Assembly (NCBI RefSeq): GCF_001613165.1
Contig: NZ_BDBV01000043.1
Span: forward strand, 1 to 55,082
DNA from: Nocardia mexicana NBRC 108244
Lineage (GTDB): Bacteria; Actinomycetota; Actinomycetes; Mycobacteriales; Mycobacteriaceae
Direction of reading: 5' to 3'
DNA length: 55,082 nucleotides
Shown here: one piece after another, positions 45,601 to 54,600 of the stretch
How positions within the stretch are numbered: position 1 is the first letter of the stretch
How the letters are laid out: each line of letters starts with the position of its first letter
Position numbers and translations under genes: made by a program
The notes under the pieces: model-generated
The model's input: the letters and a program-made list of their open reading frames with translations, nothing else
Databases searched by the model: none
Told to the model about the DNA's origin: nothing

Positions 45601-48600
45601 ACGCGCGCCGCGCCATCGATCCGGATACCGGGCGCATCATCACCGACACCATCACCTTCAACCAGCGCTACGCCGACAGCGCCGCGAGCTTCCGCGAGCT
45701 GATCCGCAAGGCCGTGGACATCGAATGGTTCCGTCCCGGAACGGAACTGGACCCCGTATACGCCGTCATGCTGCACGAGTTCGGGCATGCGCTGGACAAC
45801 GCCGGACAGCTGCGACTCGAGGAGACCATCGAGTACGAACTGCTCCAGCACTTCATGGCGACCCATCCGGACCGCTCGATCGCCGACTACGAGCCGTGGC
45901 TGGCGCAGCTGAGCGACCGCAGTTTCCACAGTGTCGAGAATCCCGACGGCACGGTCACCGTCGACAGAACGGACCTCAAAACCCGCGAGGCGATCGCCGA
46001 GGCCTTCGTCGACGTCGAACTCAACGGCCGAAATGCCAGTGAACCAGCGCGTTTTATTTACGAGCAATTGATTCGGGCGAGCCTTGCGGGCGACACCGGC
46101 CCGGCCCCGCGGGAACTGCCCGATTCCGCCACCGACCACCAGGAGCTACCGGGCGACGGCCACGAGCCCGGAACCCCCGGTGACGATGCGGGGGATGATG
46201 CACTGCCACTGCCGAATCCGAACGACGCCGAGCTGACCCGGGAGCGGGAAGGGCGGGCGCAGGAGGAGGTCCGGCAGGCGATCTACGGTGACCAGGCGGA
46301 GCCCGACGGCTGGCAGGGCCACTTTCCGGACGAGAACTTCGTGCGGGTCTGGGAAGTGTTGTCGCACACCACGGCCGGGCGCGAGGCCATAGCCGTGCTG
46401 CGCGAGGCCGGAGCGTCCGTGCGGTTCGCCGATCTCGGCGCCGAACGTGAGGCCGCCGCCCTCGCCGAGGCCGCAGCCCGGGCCGGTGACAGCCTCGAGG
46501 GACCGGGCACGGACCGGGACGATACCGGCGGCACGCCGGACGAGCCCGGATTGCCTGTGGGAGAAGCGGATACGTTCAACGACCGCACCCTCGACATCGT
46601 CGTCGACACGCACGACCGCTCCGACGCGGAGAAGGCGGCCGCCGTCGTACGGGCGGCGGAACGCGTGCGGGCGATCCTGTCCGGGGACGTCGAGGTGCTG
46701 CCCTCCCGGATCGCGGTGCTGGACCTGGCGGATCACCTTGCGGCGCAGGAACGTATCGAGGCCGCCGCGTTCGGCCGCGAACTCGATTTCGAGGACCAGC
46801 TGAACGGCGCGGGGATCGGGTTCGATCCCGCGGTGCGGCCCGAGGACGCCGACGCGCTGTACCGCGAAGAGATGCGAGAGGTCTATCGCTACGCCGGGCG
46901 GTCGGCGGCCGACGCCGCACTGCGTGCGAATCCCGACCTGTCCGCGTCGCAGCTGCGCGGAATCGCCCACGATGCCGGAGTCGATGCGCTGCTGGCGGAT
47001 TCGCGATACGGCGAGTTCGGGCGGCCGGGCTCGGAGGCCGCCTACCGCCCCGTGCACGGGGCGGAATGGGAGGCGGCGAGACGGCCGCAACCGCCGGACG
47101 GTGCGCCGGAGTCCTGGCCGGACTACGCACCGCGGACAACGGAATCCGCACAGCAGGTGCAACAGTTGGTGCGCGAGCACGCGGCGGCCACCCGGGAGTT
47201 GCGGCGGCTCCGAGCCGACTGGGACCGGGTGTTCGCCCGGCTGCAGGGCGACGGCGACGGCCGGATCCCCGAGTCCGAACTGGCCGAGAGCAGGGCGGCC
47301 CGGCTCGAGCAGATGCGAAAGAAGCTTGTCTTCGCGGACGGTTACGTCGCCATGAATCTGCAGCTGATCACCGAGATGACGGCACGGCACGATGCCGTGG
47401 CCGCCCGGCTGGCGGATATCGAGCGCGCGATCGCTACCAGGGTCGGGGAGGATCTGCTCGACACGTTGGCGGTCGATGTCGGACGATCGGTGCGGGACGC
47501 CGAGCTGGAGCCCGCGGATCTGGTCCGGGTCGTCGTCGACGAGTCGGGGGCAGTGCGGGTGGTCCGTGCTACGGACGCCATGCGTGCCGCGGAGTCCGGG
47601 GCGCACCCGCGGGCCGACGATCCGAGTCGACCGGACGAAGCCGTCGACAACGCGCCGCAGCAGGAGAATTCGAGCACCTACCGGCGAAGGACGCTCAGCG
47701 ACACCGTTGCCGAGGCATGGCAATGGCTGCTCCGGGAAGCCGCGCGGACTACCGGCAAGTGGCCGCAGGGAAGTCACGTCGGCGACTGGGCGGTGAAGTT
47801 CCTGGAGCGGCACGGAATCGACATCCGCCTGAGCGGCGAACCGGAGGCTCGGTCGTCGCAGGTGATCGAGGGGGACGTCACGGTCGGCCCGGCCCTCGGA
47901 TATCACCCGGCGACGAATACCGTGGTGCTGAGCGCGTTCTCGGGCGGGACGCGGCGAATCGCCGACGCGATCCGGGCGGCCGCGATGGCCGACATGCTGC
48001 GGGAAACACCGGGCTGGGTGCGGGAACGGCTGACCATGCAACGGGCGGAGTATGTCGGCCTGATGCTCGACCGGCAGGCCGAGGCCCATGCGCTGGCCTT
48101 CGAGAATATTCGCGTCGCCCGGGGCGGCGACGGCGGTCGCGACAAGTTCTACGACAAATACCGCGACAAGCTGGAGATCGTCTACCTCGACGCGTATCGC
48201 GACGCACTGAAGATCGCGAAGGACCTGTACCGCAACAGCTCCGTCGTGCATCCCTCGGCGTTGGAGGCCGCGGCCTACCGTGCCGGTGTGCGGGCCGTGC
48301 GCGCACAATTCCAGGCTCTCGGCCCGGCGGTGGGCGACAGCAATTACGCCACCCGCTACGGTGCCGCATGGGACCGTGCACACGGCGCTCCGCCCGCCGC
48401 CGAAACCACTCCGGCACCGCCGTCTACCGATACTCCCGCGAGTCGCACCCGGCGCACCCTCGCTTTCGCCCAGGAGATCGAGACGAATCGGGAGCTGCGG
48501 AACGCGGGCCGCCGGATCGCGATCGGACCCGTGGAGCGGGCCTACACCGACGCCTACGACAAGGCGCATCAGAAGGCGACGAAGGCCGCGGAACGCTCGC

Positions 48601-51600
48601 CGGATGCGCCGAATCCGGACCGGGTCGCCTACGAGGCGGGCCTGAAAGGCATACGCCGCTATATCGATAAGGTCGGGCTGGATAAGGCCGAGATCGCCTT
48701 CGACGCGGTCCGTGCGGACAGCGACCGGCCGCATCGGCGCTGGGGTCGCCCGCCGGAGTCGATGAGTGACGGCATACCGAATGACTCCGTTGCTGCGACA
48801 AGGGATTCCGCTCATCTGGATGCCGATGAACTGCTCTCGGCGGCCGCCCGCAAGATCGATGCGGAACTGACGAACCATCCCGATGCGGAGTGGCTGACCC
48901 CCGAGGTGGTGCGCGTTCCGGCGCCGGAGGGCCGGTGGCCGCGAATGGTGATCCTCGCCGAGGCGGGCGGTCACATCGATGCGCTGAACCGGCTGGCACA
49001 GAGCCACTCGCAGTACGTCGATGTGCTGTGGAATCGTTCGCACGCCCTCGACTACCGTGTGGTCGCGGCCGGGCCGGACGGTCAGCCGGAGCTGACCCGC
49101 ATCGCGAGCAGGGACGCGGAGGGCCCGTACCGAGCCCCGGATTGGTCGGAGGCCCGCGCCCAGATGCTGGCGCACTACCTGCGCTACCGCAGCGAAGGCA
49201 GCACCACTCTCGGTTTCGATGCTTGGATGCGGCAGCTGGGCGAGGGCGCCTTCTCCGAACCTTCCAAGTCTCGATTCGGGCGCACCAAGAGCTCGGGCGG
49301 ACTTGTCGACTGGTTCCTGTCCGTCGGATTCCGTATGGCGCAGGCCGATCCGGGGATCGGGGTGACGCATCCCGCGCATGTGGCACAGCAGCTGATGATG
49401 CGCCGCATACCGCTGGACTCGACCCAGGGACCGCCGCCGCGCGATTACCTGCACTTCGCATTGCACACCATCGACGTCGGTGGGGTTCCGCTGGCCGTCC
49501 AGTTCGAGCGCACCAGCGACGGCGGCTGGCGGGTGCCCGCTCCGGCCGGGGCGGGATTCATGACCGACGCGCTCGCGCATCACCTGCAGGGCATGGCGGA
49601 TACCGACGCGGACCGGCTGAAGGCACGGATCGTTGCCACCCTCCGCGACGGCGCGGCGCCGCTGAACGCCCGCGGGGCGGAACTCCCCGGCAGGCTGAAG
49701 CGGATCTCCGATCGGCTGCTGGGGCAGCGCAACGAGCCGGATGCGCCGGAATCCGATGCGCCCGGACGTTCCGAGGGCTCCGGTCGCCGGGACGGCGATC
49801 GATCCGGGAACGAGGACCGAGGCACCGATTCCGCGACGGCGGCGCCGGTGAAAGATCGGACCGATTCGCGAGAACCGCTGGCGGACAACGGTACCGAGCA
49901 TCAGGGTTCGCCGGTCGACCATCCGGACGGGACGACCACACAGCCGCCCGCCGACAAGTGGTCGCGGCTGGATCGCGGCGGCATCCTGCTGGAACTGCAG
50001 TTCCACCACCCGCGCGTGGAGATTCACGGCTTCGACGCCGACATCGATGTGGCCACGCTGCGCGAGTACGCCCGCGCGGTCGACGAGGTTCTCACCCGGC
50101 ATCCCGATATCGATCTGCGCCGCATCGACATCGCCCCGCTCGACGGCAACCGGCACGGCCAGGCCGTCTGGCGCAAGCGGGCCGACGGCACCTACTACGC
50201 CGAATCCATCACGCTCAACCGGGATCTCGCCACGAACCCGGACGAGTTCCGGGCGTCGAAGCAGCGGGCCGAGGACACCGGGCATTCGCCGCGCGGGGTG
50301 GCGGACCGGCCGGTGTACGCCACGATCGTGCACGAGCTCGGCCACGCGCTCGACTACGCGGGTGGCAAGCGGGCGCGGGTGCTGGCCGAGGACGTGCTGA
50401 TCGCGCACTACCGGGCCACCCGGCCGGACGGTGACGCCGCGGGGTACATCGCCTGGGTGCGGCAGCTCAGCGGGTACAGCTTCGACCGCGGAATTTTCGA
50501 TCCGGGCGAGGCATTGGCCGACGCGTTCCTCGACGTAACGCTCAACGGCCGCAACGCCTCCGAGCCCGCACAGGTGCTGCACGCACTGCTGAACGCCGAG
50601 GCGCTGGCCGGGCCGGATGGCGCCGAGGGTCCGATTCCGCACCCGGACAACCGAATCGGGGACGGTCGCATGCGCGGCGCGGATGCCGCAAAGGGGCCGG
50701 AACCCGATGCGGGACCGCCCCACGAAGTCGCCGCGGAGTTGCGAGAACTGTGCCGCGCCTACGACATCGCGCCCCGGGATCTGCGGCGCGACCGGCTCGG
50801 CCCGGTGCTCGACGACATGCAGGGCCCGCATGCCGAACGCGACCGTGCCCGGCTGGCGGAACTGACCGAACAGTACTGGCGGGCAATGGAATCGGAGGCC
50901 AGCGCCCGGCGGCAGGCCGAGCTCGAGCGGTTCGCCGGGCAGCGCGACGCGGCGCGGCGGGAGCTCGCCGAGGCCGCGGCCGAACGCGAGGCAGCGCTGG
51001 CCGGTATGCGGGTGGACGAGTCGGAACTCGGCCCGGACCGCGACCAGGACAATCCCGATGTCCGCTCGCTGGAGGAAACCCTTCAGGCACTGCGCAATCG
51101 GTCGGTCGAGGCCGGTGATGTCGACGCGTGGGGCGATCGCATCGCCCAACTGGAGCGCGCCGCCCGCCGCTACAACGCCGCCGCCGAGCAACTCGCCGAG
51201 GTGAACGCAGTCCTGCGCGGGCTGGCAGAGGATCCGCTGTCGCGGTACCGGCTGTTCGGGGAGATCGACGATCAGCTGGTCGCCTCCGCCGCCGATCACG
51301 CCGCGCCCGCGAAACCCGGCGACGATCCGGACGCATCCCCGGATGAACCGAATGCCGGTGGCGGATCGAAGAAGCCGCCCGAGCAGCCGCCGGTGCCGAA
51401 CGCGCCCGACGACCCCGGCGAGCCGTCCGGTTCCGGGAAACCCGGGGATGCCGACCCCGCGCACACGCCCGACGACGATGCGGCGGTCGGCCCGCCGCAG
51501 CCGGACGACGGCGACCCGGCCACGCAATGGGCGAACGGTGAATACGACCGGCTCATGCAGGAGCGCCGAAACCTGGTGCGCGAACTGGAATTCTGGCGCG

Positions 51601-54600
51601 CCAAGCTGGAGGACCGGGTCGGGCGGCTGTCGGATTCGCAGCGGATTCTCGATGCGCTCGGCGATCGCGGCCGGTTGGCGCGCGAGGTGCTGCTCCGCTA
51701 CGGCGACGCCGTCGTCCGGCATGTCGACGTCGACCCGCTGGGCGAGGACGCCGAGGGGCACCTCGATAGCAGGGCCGAGCCGCTGGACGTGGCCTACCGC
51801 CGCGAAGCACTCGGCAAGATGGTGGACGCGGCCCAGCACGTCTTCCAGCTCGACGATCAACTGCGGCATCTCGATCGCCAGATTCAGGAGCTGGAGCGCA
51901 GCGGCGCGGTGAACCGGCCGCCGTCGCAGGAGGTGGCGGACCGGCTGGAGCAGCTGGCCCGGGACCGTGCCGAGGAGCTGCTGCGGATCAAACCGCGGCG
52001 CGGCATGCGCGACGACCTGGCCGCGCGGCTGGGCCTGGTGGACGAGAACGGGGTGCTCGACGAGCAGGCGCTGACCGACGACCAGCTCGATGACACGGTG
52101 CGCCGCTTGGCATCCGAGCAGCCGGGCCGCACTGCCGAGATCGATGCCCTGCGCGATGCCGCGCGCGATGTGAACGCCGCGCACAACGAGATCGGCCGCA
52201 TCCAGGACGAAATGGCTCGGACCGCGGGCGTCTGGCGGCGTCTGGTCGAGGATGCGGGCGGGCGCATGATCACCGACACCGTCGGCCTCGTCGACGGGGA
52301 GCGTCCCCGGATCATCGTGCTGGGTCCGCGTGCCGCACTGGGGGATTCGCCGCGCGCCCATTTCGATGCCGAATTGGCCCACGTGCTCGACCACAGCGGT
52401 GCCGTGGCGCAGGCGATGGTGCGGCCGGAGACCACCGTCGAATTCCACCGGGTCACCGCCGACCGGAACGGCAAGCCGACCGTCACCGAGCTGCCGCCGC
52501 CGGATGTGCGGCGCCTCAGCACCGGCTGGCAGGGCGGCCGTCGGATCGATGTCACGCTGTGGCGCGACGGCGACGGCAACTGGCACCCGGTGAACCCGGC
52601 CAAGCCGGATCTGGTCACGAACGGCACCTCGGCGACCGTGCCCAAGGCCTTCAAGCCGCGCGATCTGCCGGAGGGCATCAGCGGCTGGGCGGTCGATCCG
52701 ACGCAGGCGGCGGTCGAGGGCGCGCTCGTGGATCACCAGCCCGGTGCGATCCCGAAGGATCTGTTTCCGGCGATTCCGGGCGGGGAGCCGATGGTCCCGC
52801 CGGGGGTGCAGGCCTACGACGTGCCGTTCGCCGGGGTCGTCTACAACACCATGCGGATCATCCTGGAGACGGCGAAGCTGAGCGGCTTCACCTGGTACAA
52901 CGACCCGGATAATCCGGGGAAGATCCGCCCGGGGTTCAAGGGCCACTACTGGTTCAAGAAGAAGCCCTCCGAGGTGCAGCCGCTGGTCCGCGAGATCGAT
53001 TGGGGCGCACTGGCCGACGACCAGGGCGAGATCGATCCGGGCTTCATCCGCCAGGAACTCGCGCGCGAGCAGGCGTGGGCGGAGGTACAGCAGTGGGCGA
53101 ACGACGAATACCGCCGGTACCGGGACGACGTGGCCGACTCCGATGTGGATCGCATCCTCCAGGAGCTGGCGCCGCTGCGGCGTGATCAGTGCGCGCAGGC
53201 CGCGCGCGATGTCGTCGACGCGGTCCGCCGACAGCTGGTCGAGGCGGACCGCGGAATCGATCCGCGCGGCGACATCGATGCGCAGCTGCTGCGTATGGAC
53301 GACGAAATCGACCGTGTGGCAGGCGAACTCGCGAAGAAGTTCCGGGTAGCCGATCCCGGTGTCGTGCGCGACACCATCGACGATATTCGGACGCTGCTGC
53401 TCGAGGGTGCGGATGCCGACGCCCTGGCCGCGGTGCTCACCCCGCACATGGACGCCGACATCCCCGACCTGACCCGCGACCAGCTGGTGCAGATCAAGAA
53501 CCACCTGATGCGCACACCGCTGCTGCGGCTGGATCCCGATACCCACCAGGTGACCCGCCGTCCGCTCGATTGCGTCGCCGATGTCGCCGAGGCGTGGAAC
53601 CGGCTGGTGGACGGGGACCCGCTGGATCAGGACATCCTGCTGCTGCGCGATGCGCTGGCAGAGGCGCGATTCCTCGCCGCCAACGAGGGGGCCACCTGGC
53701 ACGAGGCGAATGCGTATGTCGCGGCCAAGGAGGGGCTGCACTGGGACGCCAACCGGCCCCCGCTCACCGACTGGCGTGCCGACATTCCCTACGTCCCGCC
53801 CTCGCAGACCACGCGAATGGCCAATGGCGGCAACGGTTCCGGGCCCGCGCTCCCCGGTCCGGGTCCGCGCCCGCAAGGGCCCGACGACTCGGGCGCACTG
53901 CCGGGCGAGAGTCCGCACCCGAAGGAGCTTTCCGGTGCTCCCGAGCCGGAGGGCACAGAGCCGAATCCCTTCCGGGACGCGGTCGAGCGGGAGCTGCAGC
54001 TGCTGGACGAGACGATGCGTCGCAATGCCGAGGAGGCCGAGCGCGAACATCGGAAGGCGATGCAGCGCCTGGCCGAATTGCAGGCCGAGTTGCAGGGTGG
54101 GCCCGACAATTCGGCAGTCGACGGCGCGGACGATTCCGGTCGTGTGCAGACGGGGTCCGGGCCGCTGGCGGGCGATGCGGAGAACCGAGCGGTGGGCAAA
54201 CCCGATCCGCGGGCGCCGGAAGTCGGTGGGTCGGAGCAGAAGGCGTCGCCGGAAGCCGGTGGGCCCGAACAGAAGCTGCCGCCGGAAACCGGTGGTTCGG
54301 AGCCGCAGGCGTCGCCGGAGGAAGGCTCGCAGCCCGAGGGTGAGCCGGAACCCGGTGCGCGGCAATCGGAGCCGAACCCCTTCCGGGACGCCGTCGAGCA
54401 CGAGCTGCGCCTGCTGGACGAGGCGATGCGTCGCAATGCCGTCGAGGCCGAGCGCGAGCATCGGAAGGCGATGCGGCGCCTTGCGGAGATCCAGGAGGAA
54501 CTGGAGGCAGGGTTCGACGAACTCGAGCTCGGCGGGGCGGACGATTCCGGTCGGGCGGCGCCCGAGACGGCGGGAGACTCTCGGCAGGACGCACCGGAGT

